DNA of 64,000 nt. Origin: Thermocoleostomius sinensis A174. GTDB taxonomy: Bacteria; Cyanobacteriota; Cyanobacteriia; Elainellales; Elainellaceae. The notes under the pieces were generated by a model. That model saw only the letters and a list, made by a program, of their open reading frames with translations. It had not been told where the DNA came from and searched no databases. Location: NCBI RefSeq assembly GCF_026802175.1, contig NZ_CP113797.1:2643026-2707025 (forward strand), read 5' to 3'. Made by a program: the position numbers and the translations under genes. The stretch's first letter is position 1, and each line of letters opens with the position of its first letter. Shown here in pieces: positions 53,109 to 62,474 of this stretch.

Positions 53109-54296
53109 ATGCTAGTCATCAACTTTAAATTCAAGCGATATCTATTCCTAGCCCTGTTTGCGGGGTTACTGGCTTTAGTTCCAACACTAGCACAATGTAC
53201 TGATTTACCTAGCAGCGATTTACCTAGCGTAGCTCCCCTTCCCCATCCGGCGATCGCAACAAGCACCAATCTCGCCCCCCCTACAACTCGCGATCCTTGG
53301 CTTTGGCCGTTTTCTCAAGATTCGATTTGGAATATGCCGATCGGCAGTCACGCTCAATATAAGCCTGCCAACTTGCCACCTGCTGAGCGAATGCGCCCCG
53401 ATTTTGATCTGCTGTTTGTCATCCCTGAGGGCAGCCCTTTGCGGGCACTTTATAATCCCGGTAGCTGGCATCAACGCTGTTTAGGCACCACAACCTATGA
53501 ACATTTATCTATTCCTATTCCAGATGATTTAATTGTGCCAGATGCAATTAACACGTCCACCCGACTATATACTCCTAACAATGCAGCGGCCCTTTTACAA
53601 CCGGATGGGCGCACACTGATTCAATTAGCTCCAATGGCGCGTTGTGTTCGGGGTGGCCCGGTTTATGGTTATCGCTTGAAAGATAATGTGGATATTTATA
53701 GTCAGGGTATTGAAGGAAGTCATTATGGCTCTGGGTTGTCAGCGATCGGCGGCGCAATTCGCAAAGGAGAACTCTTGGGTGATGCTCCAATTCGTCATGC
53801 GCTGAAGTTGGAACTGTGGGAGAAATATCTTCACTATGACCCTACAAGTCCGACCCCTGGCTATCGTTGGCCTGCTACGCGAGCAGATGGACAGGCAGCG
53901 GAGATTTATGAAGGAACCGATCCGGATCTTGTGATGGGAGCGTTATTGGCAATTCCACCTCAAATCAGTGAAGCCAGCTTGAATTTACAAACACCAGCGG
54001 GTAGAAAATTATTTCATGCACTGCAAGACTATGGTGGATATCACGTGGATGTAACAGGTTGGAATTGTTATGGAATTGCTATCGAGAAAGGAGCAGAGGA
54101 AGAGTTCAAGCAAGCATATGGATACGATTTTTTGGCAGACACGCAAACAAATCTACCATTCTATGAAGACTTAATGAAACTATTTCAATCGCTCTCGATC
54201 GTAATCAACAATGCACCTGATAATGTAGGGGGAGGTGGAACGCTGCGCACATCTTTAGCACCCCCTTTCCGTAACGAGATTCCTGAAACTTCATAA
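53109..54296 (+). CDS. Secreted protein of unknown function in the exopolysaccharide locus
   Basis: 395 residues with an N-terminal signal peptide (KFKRYLFLALFAGLLALVP, cleavage near LAQC). The mature part starts with a Ser/Pro/Thr-rich linker, then RDPWLWPFSQDSIWNMPIGS. A conserved-looking core contains the motif HYGSGLSAIGGAIRKGEL and IRHALKLELWEKYL; similar GxGLSxxGGxIRxGEL segments occur in uncharacterised secreted bacterial proteins. No catalytic residues can be named. A role in polymer processing or binding outside the membrane is inferred only from its position between glycosyltransferase genes. Confidence 0.6.
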   Translation: MLVINFKFKRYLFLALFAGLLALVPTLAQCTDLPSSDLPSVAPLPHPAIATSTNLAPPTTRDPWLWPFSQDSIWNMPIGSHAQYKPANLPPAERMRPDFDLLFVIPEGSPLRALYNPGSWHQRCLGTTTYEHLSIPIPDDLIVPDAINTSTRLYTPNNAAALLQPDGRTLIQLAPMARCVRGGPVYGYRLKDNVDIYSQGIEGSHYGSGLSAIGGAIRKGELLGDAPIRHALKLELWEKYLHYDPTSPTPGYRWPATRADGQAAEIYEGTDPDLVMGALLAIPPQISEASLNLQTPAGRKLFHALQDYGGYHVDVTGWNCYGIAIEKGAEEEFKQAYGYDFLADTQTNLPFYEDLMKLFQSLSIVINNAPDNVGGGGTLRTSLAPPFRNEIPETS

Positions 54297-54361
54297 CTAT
54301 TACAGTTCTAATTTTTGAACTCTAGAACGAATTCAATCGATCGTAATCTGACTAATTGCAC

Positions 54362-55408
54362 ATGAAAGAAAATATGACAAATCACTCTCCTCGCATCAGT
54401 ATTGGACTGGCTGTGTATAACGGTGAGACTTATCTGCAAGAAACTCTAGATTCTATTCTGGAGCAAACGTTTACTGACTTTGAATTAATCATTTCAGATA
54501 ATGCTTCGACCGATCGCACAGTAGAAATCTGTCAGGATTATGCAGCCCGCGACTCTCGGATTCGCTTCTATCAAAACGATCGCAATCGCGGAGCTTGTTG
54601 GAATCAAAACCGCGTCTATGAGCTTGCTAGAGGTGAATATTACAAACTAGCAGCCCATGATGATCTGTGTGCTCCAACATTTTTAGCTCGCTGTGTAGAA
54701 GTCTTAGATCAGCATCCTGATGTAGTTGTATGTTATCCTCAAACCTTGATCATCAACGAGCAAGGTGAGATTCAAACTCAGTATCCTGATGGTAAATTAA
54801 TTGGTAATCCCAACAAACACGCCCGACCTTGGCAATCTTGGTTATCTCCTCTGATAGGAGACGGACAGTTACACTTGGATTCTCCTTGCCCTTCAGTTCG
54901 ATTTCGCGATATTGTTTGCGAACTCGGCAAGTGTCATCCGATCTTTGGTCTCATTCGTGTCAGCGCTCTCAAGCAAACACCTGGTTTGCAAGCCTATAGT
55001 CACGCAGATGGAGTGTTGTTGGCAAGATTAGCTTTGCTTGGAACGTTCTATCAAGTTCCAGAAGTACTGTTCTTTTCAAGGGAGCATCCTCAGCAATCTT
55101 CGCAGCGATATCGCAACCGCCAGAAGGGAGGACATGATTACCACGCCTACAACGTGTGGTGGAACCCCGACAATGCTAGTAAATTATGCGTACCAACCTG
55201 GAAGATTTTTTCAGAGTTTTGTCTGGCGGCTGCGGAATCGCCCATTACGATACCCGGCAAACTAGGCTGTTATTTTGCAGCGCTGCGCTGGCTACGTGGC
55301 AACTGGCGATCGTTGCTATCGGAAGTGCAAATTGTGCTGAGGCAACAAGCCGGCCGTAGGTGGCAGTCGTGGCAACCAAAACGTCGATCGCTAGTTTCAA
55401 ATGATTAA
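54362..55408 (+). CDS. Glycosyltransferase family 2
   Basis: A 348-residue GT-A glycosyltransferase. RISIGLAVYNGETYLQETLD is the usual beginning, with LIISDNASTDRTVEI and YYKLAAHDDLC (HDD in place of DxD, as in many cyanobacterial GT2 proteins). The C-terminal half includes FFSREHPQQSS. The ATG at 54362 is preferred, with another at 54374. It stands apart from the preceding secreted-protein gene by 65 bases and is followed by a repeat-rich spacer before the next GT4 gene. Confidence 0.9.
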   Translation: MKENMTNHSPRISIGLAVYNGETYLQETLDSILEQTFTDFELIISDNASTDRTVEICQDYAARDSRIRFYQNDRNRGACWNQNRVYELARGEYYKLAAHDDLCAPTFLARCVEVLDQHPDVVVCYPQTLIINEQGEIQTQYPDGKLIGNPNKHARPWQSWLSPLIGDGQLHLDSPCPSVRFRDIVCELGKCHPIFGLIRVSALKQTPGLQAYSHADGVLLARLALLGTFYQVPEVLFFSREHPQQSSQRYRNRQKGGHDYHAYNVWWNPDNASKLCVPTWKIFSEFCLAAAESPITIPGKLGCYFAALRWLRGNWRSLLSEVQIVLRQQAGRRWQSWQPKRRSLVSND

Positions 55409-55410
55409 TC

Positions 55411-55522
55411 ACTGGGCGTTGCTGAACGCCGAGATGAATTGCCCTCATCCCCAACCCTTCTAGGGAGAAGGGAGCTAGACCTGTTGTTTCCTCTGCTTTG
55501 GGAAAGGGCTAGGGTGAGGACT
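55411..55522. repeat. MITE-like palindromic intergenic repeat
   Basis: A GGCGTT-GCTG-AACGCC hairpin (55415-55430) precedes CCCTCATCCCCAACCCTTCT. The latter contains CCCTTCT-AGGG-AGAAGGG (55455-55472) and is roughly complementary to AAGGGCTAGGGTGAGGA (55504-55520). It resembles small dispersed palindromic repeats of cyanobacteria; no transposase is present. Confidence 0.6.
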
Positions 55523-55593
55523 GCAAGTAGCTCCAGCACGAGAATCATACTTCTGTTCGGCAACGCCAATCACTGCACCAAATTTATGATGTC

Positions 55594-56889
55594 ATGAAAA
55601 TTGCATTTGTCAGCCAACCCTGGAACGAGGTAACACCCCCTGTGTTGTCCTCATCGATTGTTATTTGGACGCATGAAGTGGTTCATCGCTTAGTTCGAAC
55701 CCATGATTGTGATGTGGTGATCTATTCTAAACAAATCCCATTCCAACCTCGAACTGAGAAAAATGACCGCATCCTGTATCGTCGCATTCGCAATGATTGG
55801 CAAGGAGCGCTTTATCGGTTGTTCGATAAAGTTTCTAAGACAATGGGTTGGCAGTGGCGATCGTTTAGTTCATCCATCTATTACTTGCCTTATATTCTGC
55901 ACATTGCCTACGATTTACGCCAACAGCAGTGCGATGTGGTGCATGTTCATAACATGTCGCAATTTGTGCCAATCATTCGCCAATTGAATCCTCACATCAA
56001 AATTGTGTTACATATGCATTGCGAATGGCTGACGCAACTTCATCCCACCCAGATTAAACCTCGAATTCAGCAGGCAGATCTTGTTATTGGGTGCAGCGAG
56101 TTTATTACCCACAACATTCGTCAACAGTTTCCACCCCTGGCTTCACGGTGCCATACCGTGTGGAATGGGGTTGATCCACAGAGATTTAATCGTCGTGATC
56201 GCGCGACTGAGTCATCCACTCAGAATCTGCTATTTGTCGGTCGCATTTCGCCGGAAAAAGGTACTCACATCCTACTGCAAGCCTTTGAAAAGATTGTCAC
56301 CGTTTACCCAAACGCACGCCTGACGCTGGTAGGGTCAATTGGAGCGAGTCCTGTTGAATTCACCGTTGGTTTGAGCCAGGACTCAATCGATCGCGCTCTG
56401 ATTCCGCTGTATTCCAAGCAATATTTTGCCCAACTACAGCAATCCCTAGCGCCATCGATTGCCAATCGGGTGGTGTTTACAGGCGCTATTAGCCACTCCA
56501 ACTTGATGGAGTTGTATCAGGATGCGGATGTTTTCGTTTACCCGTCGGTATGGAACGAGCCATTTGGCATTCCGATTGTAGAAGCAATGGCGGCGGTACT
56601 TCCAGTCGTCTCAACCCGCAGCGGTGGCATTGTGGAGATCATTACCTCTGGCAAAACCGGGCTGTTGGTTGAGCGCAACAATGCATCGGCACTGGCAACC
56701 GCCATATTGCGGCTTTTAGCAGATGCAGAACTGCGAACTTCCATAGCAAAAGCCGGACGCCGGCAAGTGTTAGAGCAATTTACCTGGGATCGGGTTGCCC
56801 AAGATGTGCTGCATCATTATCAACAACTGTGTCGTCAGGAACCAACGTCGATTAAGCCTCATCGATCGCGGGTAATGGCTAATTGGTGA
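55594..56889 (+). CDS. Glycosyltransferase family 4
   Basis: A 431-residue GT-B enzyme beginning MKIAFVSQPWNEVTPPVLSS. DVVHVHNMSQFVPIIRQL and KIVLHMHCEWLTQLH are in the acceptor domain. The donor domain has LLFVGRISPEKGTHILLQAF, VFVYPSVWNEPFGIPIVEAM (E-x7-E) and RSGGIVEIITSGKTG. It resembles spore-coat or capsule type GT4 proteins. A large insertion (ASPVEFTVGLSQDSIDRALI) before VVFTGAISHSNL is typical of this subgroup. It ends the plus-strand polysaccharide region. Confidence 0.92.
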   Translation: MKIAFVSQPWNEVTPPVLSSSIVIWTHEVVHRLVRTHDCDVVIYSKQIPFQPRTEKNDRILYRRIRNDWQGALYRLFDKVSKTMGWQWRSFSSSIYYLPYILHIAYDLRQQQCDVVHVHNMSQFVPIIRQLNPHIKIVLHMHCEWLTQLHPTQIKPRIQQADLVIGCSEFITHNIRQQFPPLASRCHTVWNGVDPQRFNRRDRATESSTQNLLFVGRISPEKGTHILLQAFEKIVTVYPNARLTLVGSIGASPVEFTVGLSQDSIDRALIPLYSKQYFAQLQQSLAPSIANRVVFTGAISHSNLMELYQDADVFVYPSVWNEPFGIPIVEAMAAVLPVVSTRSGGIVEIITSGKTGLLVERNNASALATAILRLLADAELRTSIAKAGRRQVLEQFTWDRVAQDVLHHYQQLCRQEPTSIKPHRSRVMANW

Positions 56890-56958
56890 TGGCTAATTAA
56901 TCTCGGGGCTTGGCCTTTTTGCCAATCTCTAATTCTCAACTTTCAACCTCTCAAAGCG

Positions 56959-58188
56959 ATGACTCAGTATACGTTTGCAATTATTGGCGGTGGCATTGTT
57001 GGTCTATCTACTGCAATGGCAGTAGGGCAACGGTATCCAGATGCTCGGATTCTCGTTCTAGAGAAAGAAAGCGGCTGGGCCCACCACCAAACAGGGCGCA
57101 ACAGCGGCGTGATTCACTCTGGGCTGTATTACCAACCGGGAAGCTTGAAAGCAAGATTGTGTCGCAACGGCAATCGATCGATGGTGGCATTCTGTCAGCA
57201 ATATGGGATTGACTACGAGTTGTGCGGTAAGGTGATTGTTGCCACAGACCCAGCAGAGTTACCACAACTCGATCGCTTATATGAACGAGGATTGCAAAAT
57301 GGTGTGAAACTCGATCGCCTCAGCGGAGACGCCATTCGAGACATTGAACCGTATGTCAATTGCATTGCCGGGCTACGGGTTCATTCGGCTGGTATTGTCA
57401 ATTATAAACAAGTGTGTCAAACCTATGTTGATATCATTCAACGACAGGGTGGCAATCTCTGCTTAAATACTACTGTTCAGAATTTAGTTCAAGCATCAAA
57501 TGGATACACTATAGAAACGAATCAGGGAACATTTTCAACCCAATTTTTAATCAATTGTGCTGGGCTACATAGCGATCGAATCGCTCGAATGGGGCAAGCA
57601 GATCCAACAGCCAAAATCATTCCCATTCGCGGCGAGTACTATGAACTCAAACCAGAAAAACGGTATTTGGTTCGTCATCTCATTTATCCTCTACCCGATC
57701 CGACCATGCCTGTATTGGGTGTTCACTTCACTCGTATGATTGATGGCACAATTCACGCCGGCCCAAATGCGGTTTTAAGTTTAAAGCGCGAAGGCTACCG
57801 CAAAACCGATATTGATTTACGGGATATGACAGAAGTGCTAACCTATTCTGGCTTTTGGAAAATGGTGGCTGCCTATCCAACCACCGCCATTCAAGAATTG
57901 ATTCGCTCGTTCAGTAAAGCTGCATTTGTTCGCAGCCTGCAACGATTAATTCCCGATGTGCAAGCCAATGATCTGATTCCGTCTCCCGCTGGCGTGCGAG
58001 CACAAGCGGTGAAGCCAGATGGACACTTTGTAGAGGATTTTTTGCTTATTCGTACTGCTCATGCTATGCACGTTTGCAATGCTCCCTCACCAGCAGCCAC
58101 CGCGTCGATCGAAATTGGCAAGGCGATCGTTGCCGAACTGTCTTCTCTGGTAAACGATAGAGCCGTGGAAACATTGAGGTCAGGTTAA
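56959..58188 (+). CDS. lhgO: L-2-hydroxyglutarate oxidase
   Basis: A 409-residue FAD-dependent oxidoreductase that oxidises L-2-hydroxyglutarate to 2-oxoglutarate. The FAD site IIGGGIVGLSTAMAVG is at the N-terminus. The family signature GRNSGVIHSGLYYQPGSLKA is at residues ~47-66. IPIRGEYYELKPEKRYLVRH and GPNAVLSLKREGYRK are further LhgO blocks, and the C-terminal PSPAATASIEIGKAI closes the FAD domain. It removes a side product of central metabolism; no functional link to the polysaccharide genes is known. Its stop overlaps the 3' end of the convergent histidine kinase gene by 4 bases. Confidence 0.94.
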   Translation: MTQYTFAIIGGGIVGLSTAMAVGQRYPDARILVLEKESGWAHHQTGRNSGVIHSGLYYQPGSLKARLCRNGNRSMVAFCQQYGIDYELCGKVIVATDPAELPQLDRLYERGLQNGVKLDRLSGDAIRDIEPYVNCIAGLRVHSAGIVNYKQVCQTYVDIIQRQGGNLCLNTTVQNLVQASNGYTIETNQGTFSTQFLINCAGLHSDRIARMGQADPTAKIIPIRGEYYELKPEKRYLVRHLIYPLPDPTMPVLGVHFTRMIDGTIHAGPNAVLSLKREGYRKTDIDLRDMTEVLTYSGFWKMVAAYPTTAIQELIRSFSKAAFVRSLQRLIPDVQANDLIPSPAGVRAQAVKPDGHFVEDFLLIRTAHAMHVCNAPSPAATASIEIGKAIVAELSSLVNDRAVETLRSG

Positions 58189-59699
58189 CGCCGCACTAGT
58201 TCAATCACGGCTTCAATGAGTAGTTCTGGTTGCAATGGTTTTGTGATATGACGCTGATAGCCACTATGGAGTGCCTGCTGCTGGTCTTCTTCACGAGCAT
58301 AAGCCGTCAAGGCGATCGCAGGTAGCTGTCCACCTTTCTCAGCAGGCAAGGTCCGAATCTGTTGAATAAGCGCATAACCATCTACATCGGGCATTCCAAT
58401 ATCACTGATCAAGACATCAGGTTGAAAAGAGTCTAAATTTGCCAACACGTCGGCGGCTGAAGCAACAGACAGCACGTCTGCCCCATACTGAGTGAACAAT
58501 CCTGTTAATAGCTCCCGGGCATCCGAACTATCATCAACTGCCAGGATGCGAATTCCTGTCAGATCTAAATCGGGTTGGGGTAAGTTGTCTAGCCGCTGAA
58601 GTTGGGGTTCAGCATTCAGCAACGGTAGCCAAACGGTAAACGTTGCGCCCAGCCCTTCACCGGGACTATCAGCGGTAATTGCGCCACCGTGCGCTTCCAC
58701 CAATTGCCGCACGATCGCCAGTCCCAACCCTAGCCCGCCATACTTGCGCGTCGTCGAAGCATCTTCTTGTCGGAATGATTCAAAAATATGAGGAAGAAAC
58801 GCGGGACTGATGCCTTTACCTGTGTCGGTAATAGTGAGCCGCGCGTGATCAGTCATTGGTAAAGAACAAGGAGTCATGGAAGCGGATTCCGAAGCATTCC
58901 TCATCGCCCAAGCGCAATTTGCCCTGACCTGTTCTAAGCGAATTTCTACTCGTCCTCCTTCTGGAGTGAACTTGATGGCATTGGAGAGTAAATTCCAGAC
59001 GATTTGCTGAAGGCGGGCCGCATCCCCCACCACCTGACCAATATCAGGCAAGAACGCAGAGAGGGTAATCGATTTGGCAACGGCAGCGGTTTGAACTGTA
59101 TCAATCGCGGCTTCAACGATGGCAGATAATTGCACAGCAGTGGTTGTCAGACTGAGTTTTCCCCGCAAAATTTTAGCCACATCCAGCAAGTCATCGATCA
59201 ATTGCGTTTGTAATTTGGCATTGCGTTCAATCGTGGCAATTGCAAGCGCCATTTTGGTTTCATCCAGTTTGCGAGTTTGCAATAACTTTGTCCAACCCAG
59301 AATTGGATTCAACGGCGATCGCAACTCATGGGAAAGCACAGCCAGAAATTCATCTTTAATACGGTTAGCGCGTTCGGCGGCTTCACGGGCGGCTTGCGCT
59401 TGCTGAAGTAATTGTTCTCGCTGAGCTTCGACTTGTTTCTTTTCAGTAATATCTAGAACCGTGCCAATGAAGCGTTGTGGCGTGCCAGATGCATCAAAGT
59501 AGGCTTGTCCTTTTGCGGCGATCCACCGTTCAACCTTATCTTCAATTCCAATGACACGATATTCCATATCATAGTTGCCACCGCTATCGGGACTACAGGA
59601 GTATTGGATCGCCTGTTCAAGCCGGTCCCAATCATCGGGATGTAGCGCTTCAAAAAAGGCTTCAATGCTCGGCTCGACACCGGCAGGTAAACTAAACAT
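58185..59699 (-). CDS. C-terminal part of the interrupted kinase: PAS, HisKA, HATPase, receiver
   Basis: A 504-residue frame with internal start [11 protein letters not shown]. The remainder of a PAS/PAC domain is followed by a short coiled coil, the HisKA dimerisation box [20 protein letters not shown] (phospho-acceptor His), and the HATPase core with [26 protein letters not shown] and [21 protein letters not shown] receiver domain at the C-terminus has [10 protein letters not shown], the phospho-acceptor in [17 protein letters not shown] and the conserved Lys in HITKPLQPE. If translated on its own it would be a kinase without most sensory input. The convergent lhgO gene overlaps its stop. 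Confidence 0.75.
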   Translation of the reverse strand: MFSLPAGVEPSIEAFFEALHPDDWDRLEQAIQYSCSPDSGGNYDMEYRVIGIEDKVERWIAAKGQAYFDASGTPQRFIGTVLDITEKKQVEAQREQLLQQAQAAREAAERANRIKDEFLAVLSHELRSPLNPILGWTKLLQTRKLDETKMALAIATIERNAKLQTQLIDDLLDVAKILRGKLSLTTTAVQLSAIVEAAIDTVQTAAVAKSITLSAFLPDIGQVVGDAARLQQIVWNLLSNAIKFTPEGGRVEIRLEQVRANCAWAMRNASESASMTPCSLPMTDHARLTITDTGKGISPAFLPHIFESFRQEDASTTRKYGGLGLGLAIVRQLVEAHGGAITADSPGEGLGATFTVWLPLLNAEPQLQRLDNLPQPDLDLTGIRILAVDDSSDARELLTGLFTQYGADVLSVASAADVLANLDSFQPDVLISDIGMPDVDGYALIQQIRTLPAEKGGQLPAIALTAYAREEDQQQALHSGYQRHITKPLQPELLIEAVIELVRR

Positions 59700-59744
59700 C
59701 GCTTTGCAACCGGCATCCCAGGTCAGTTCATTGGTCAGAAGGTT

Positions 59745-61775
59745 CTAGTCCCATGTGCCGATTTGAGCAGATTCGAGTGCCATACGGAGACGATCTTCAC
59801 TTTGACGTAGAGCCATTTCGGCCTGTTTGCGATCGCTAATATCTTTGAATAGAATCGCTACCTTCCGGCTTCCTGGCGAGCCAATGCGAAAGGCAGAAAC
59901 GTCAAACCATCGATTCATAGAACAGGCATAATTTTCAAACCGGACAGGCTCACCCGTTAAAACCACATTGCCATACAGTTCAAACCAGTAGGATTCTAGG
60001 TTTGGCAGCAATTCGCGGGCTGTTTTCCCCTGTGCCTGTTTCAAACCTGTTTGGTTTTCAAACACCGAATTGATTTCCAACAATCGGTAATCGATCGGGC
60101 GATGGTCGTCGTCAAAGATCACCTCAGCTACGCAAAACCCCTCATTCATCGACTCAAACAGAAGACGATATCGTTCTTCCGACACACGCTGGGCTTTCTC
60201 AGCTTGTTTGCGTTGGGTGATATTGATTTGAATACCAATCATTCCGTTGGGTTGATTGTCTTCATCATAGGTCAGATGGCCAATGTCGGCTAGCCAGCGC
60301 TCAGAGCCATCGGGTAAACAGACTCGATACTCTAGATAAAGGGGGGTACGGTTATCAAGGGCTTGGTTGACTGCTTGTTGAGCTCGGTCTCGATCGTCCG
60401 GATGCACAGCATTGAGCCAAGCGTCATACGTTGACACAACACGTCCTGGTTCATACCCCAACAAGCGGAAGTTTTCGTCTGACCAGATAGTCCGATTATC
60501 GGACTTGAACCACTGCCACATTCCCGCTTCCGCGGCACTTAACGCCAGCGCCAACCGTTGTTCACTCTGATGCAGTTTTTCTTGAATTTGTTTTTGATCA
60601 TGAATGTTGGTGATTGTGCCAATCCAACTGGTGATTTGGCCTTGAGGATCTCGAGTTGGAATCGCTCGACAGATAAACCAATGGTAGACGCCGTCCCAAC
60701 GACGAATCCGATACTCAATTTCAAATGGTTCTCCGGTTGCAATTGATCGTTGCCAGAGCGCCATCGTGCGATCGCGCTCCGTCGGATGCACCGTCTTCAC
60801 AGCCTCTACCCCCATCGACTCGGCTGCACCCAAACCCGTGTACTCATACCAGCGCTGATTCCAGTAGTTGACACCCCCGGTTGCATCGGCTGTCCACACC
60901 ATTTGCGGCATGGCTTCAGCTAGCTCTCGATAGCGTTGTTGACTAACTTGTAGAGCCGCGATCGTTTCGGTTAACTTGATTTCCATCTGCTTGCGATCAG
61001 TAATATTTCGCCAAGAGGCCACAAAGCCATCGTTGAGTTTCGCTGCACGAATATCGAACGCCCGGGCGAGTCGCTGTCCACCATAGGTATCTTCGTATAC
61101 TAACGATTCTTTAATCAGCGGTTCTCCGGTTTCAACCACATGGCAATATCGATCAAACAACCCTGTTTCGCGATGACCAGGCAGCAATTCACATAATCTT
61201 TGTCCAATTTGTCTGGCTTTGGGCATTTGGTTGTTTTCACAGGCGGCTGCATTTAGATAATCGATGCGAAAATCTACAATTTGTCCCAATTCATTACGTA
61301 TGGATGAAAAGATGCCAAAGCAATCCAACATATTTTCGACCGATGTTTGAAACTGCTCTTGGCTGCACTGCAAGGCTTGCTGAGACTGAGCGGTTTCAAT
61401 TGCACACTGTAGGGCGTTGTGCACGTGCTCCGGCGTGATTCGATCGTGAATCAAATAGTCGGCGGCTCCGTTTTTGAAGGCTTGTCTGGCGATTTCAGCG
61501 TCATTTCGACCAACCACGACGATCGGTGGACAATCATCTCCCAGTTGGTGCTTTAATTGCTTCAGCATCTCAAGATTGTTGCCATCAGGAACGCACGCGC
61601 TCAGCAGAATGACAGCAACGGGCTGCGATCGACACAGAAACGGAACGTTCGCGCCGTCTTGCTCGATTAAAACTCTGTAGGAAGAGGCAACCATTGGCAG
61701 CCATTGCAAGCTATCATGGCTACCAGCACCACGAGAATTCGCAATCACAAGGACGGCTTGACCAGGGGTTGACAT
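59745..61775 (-). CDS. N-terminal part of the interrupted kinase: pseudo-receiver and PAS domains
   Basis: A 676-residue frame ending at the TAG. The first ~125 residues form a receiver-like domain in which the phospho-acceptor position reads VILLSACVPDGNN, that is Ser instead of Asp, so it is probably a pseudo-receiver. Four PAS/PAC units follow, with typical ITDRKQ, WIGTITNIHDQKQIQ, INITQRKQAE and FKDISDRKQAE ends separated by short coiled coils (QSEQRLALALSAAEAGMWQW and similar); a fifth begins at RQSEDRLRMALESAQIGTWD and is cut by the stop. No membrane helix: a soluble multi-sensor kinase. Confidence 0.75.
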   Translation of the reverse strand: MSTPGQAVLVIANSRGAGSHDSLQWLPMVASSYRVLIEQDGANVPFLCRSQPVAVILLSACVPDGNNLEMLKQLKHQLGDDCPPIVVVGRNDAEIARQAFKNGAADYLIHDRITPEHVHNALQCAIETAQSQQALQCSQEQFQTSVENMLDCFGIFSSIRNELGQIVDFRIDYLNAAACENNQMPKARQIGQRLCELLPGHRETGLFDRYCHVVETGEPLIKESLVYEDTYGGQRLARAFDIRAAKLNDGFVASWRNITDRKQMEIKLTETIAALQVSQQRYRELAEAMPQMVWTADATGGVNYWNQRWYEYTGLGAAESMGVEAVKTVHPTERDRTMALWQRSIATGEPFEIEYRIRRWDGVYHWFICRAIPTRDPQGQITSWIGTITNIHDQKQIQEKLHQSEQRLALALSAAEAGMWQWFKSDNRTIWSDENFRLLGYEPGRVVSTYDAWLNAVHPDDRDRAQQAVNQALDNRTPLYLEYRVCLPDGSERWLADIGHLTYDEDNQPNGMIGIQINITQRKQAEKAQRVSEERYRLLFESMNEGFCVAEVIFDDDHRPIDYRLLEINSVFENQTGLKQAQGKTARELLPNLESYWFELYGNVVLTGEPVRFENYACSMNRWFDVSAFRIGSPGSRKVAILFKDISDRKQAEMALRQSEDRLRMALESAQIGTWD

Positions 61776-62474
61776 ACGACAATGAAATCTATAAATCGGC
61801 GGTCAACCTCGTTGAACCACATAGCATAGATATTATCCTACAAGTAGGGAAGCAGGCAGCGTTTCCCTGCGAAAAGGGGTGCATCAAGGCGAAAATCACT
61901 AGGGATTGCCGCTTGAGCAGCGAACCAGAGCTAGTTGAGGAGACAAGCCACTCTGGAATGGAAGCAATCGCCCTTACAGTAGGACTAGATTATTACAACA
62001 GCGCTGGCGCAACTCGATCGCCTTTCCCCACTCCCAACTCTTGACCGACGACTCCCACAAAGCGGTCCGTTTAAACAGGAAAGGTCTTCTTTATGCATTA
62101 TCCTTTTACAATCAATTTGCTCACGTTTATTTAATCGTTTTACTATCATTCACTTTTAGCGTTCATTAATCAGTCAAATTATTTAGTTACAACAATCTAA
62201 TTTTTTATTGAAATTAGTTAAAAGCTTTGTTCAAAAGTTTCCATTTTTTTCACCCGGTTTGTACTTTCACCAATTCCTCTGATCAACATAAATTTTCTTT
62301 AATAAGTAAAAATTGTTTATACAAGATTACTTTTCATTGCTCCATGTTTATTATTAGACTCATCTACAAATTGGTCAAGCACTATACTCTATCTACGGCT
62401 ACAGCATGTTTAGTCTGTAAAATGTTTAGTCTGTAAAATAGTTGCATTCATTCAGCTAAGTCACCTGAAAGACA
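61776..62474. other. AT-rich intergenic region
   Basis: From about 62045 to 62460 the sequence is visibly AT-rich with homopolymer T/A runs, unlike the surrounding genes. Short frames there have no family character. It contains a 16-bp tandem duplication near the end. Confidence 0.5.
62406..62437 (+). repeat. 16-bp perfect tandem duplication
   Basis: ATGTTTAGTCTGTAAA at 62406-62421 and 62422-62437. Confidence 0.9.

Larger units (their letters stand above)
58185..61775 (-). pseudogene. Hybrid histidine kinase interrupted by one in-frame TAG
   Basis: The two reading frames 61775-59745 and 59699-58185 are in the same phase and together make 1197 codons. Only a TAG at 59747-59745 divides them: the protein reads ...AQIGTWD-stop-NLLTNELTWDAGC..., with complete conservation of PAS-like sequence on both sides and no frame loss. 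A Trp codon (TGG) is the natural residue in the GTWDW-type PAS start, so one G-to-A change explains it. The gene could be a recent pseudogene, a sequencing error, or read through. Domains and ends are given in the two partial entries. Confidence 0.8.

Noticed and set aside
62227-62436. 69-codon plus-strand frame in the AT-rich island
   Set aside because: Phe/Cys-rich translation of AT-rich DNA, ending in a tandem duplication; not a gene.
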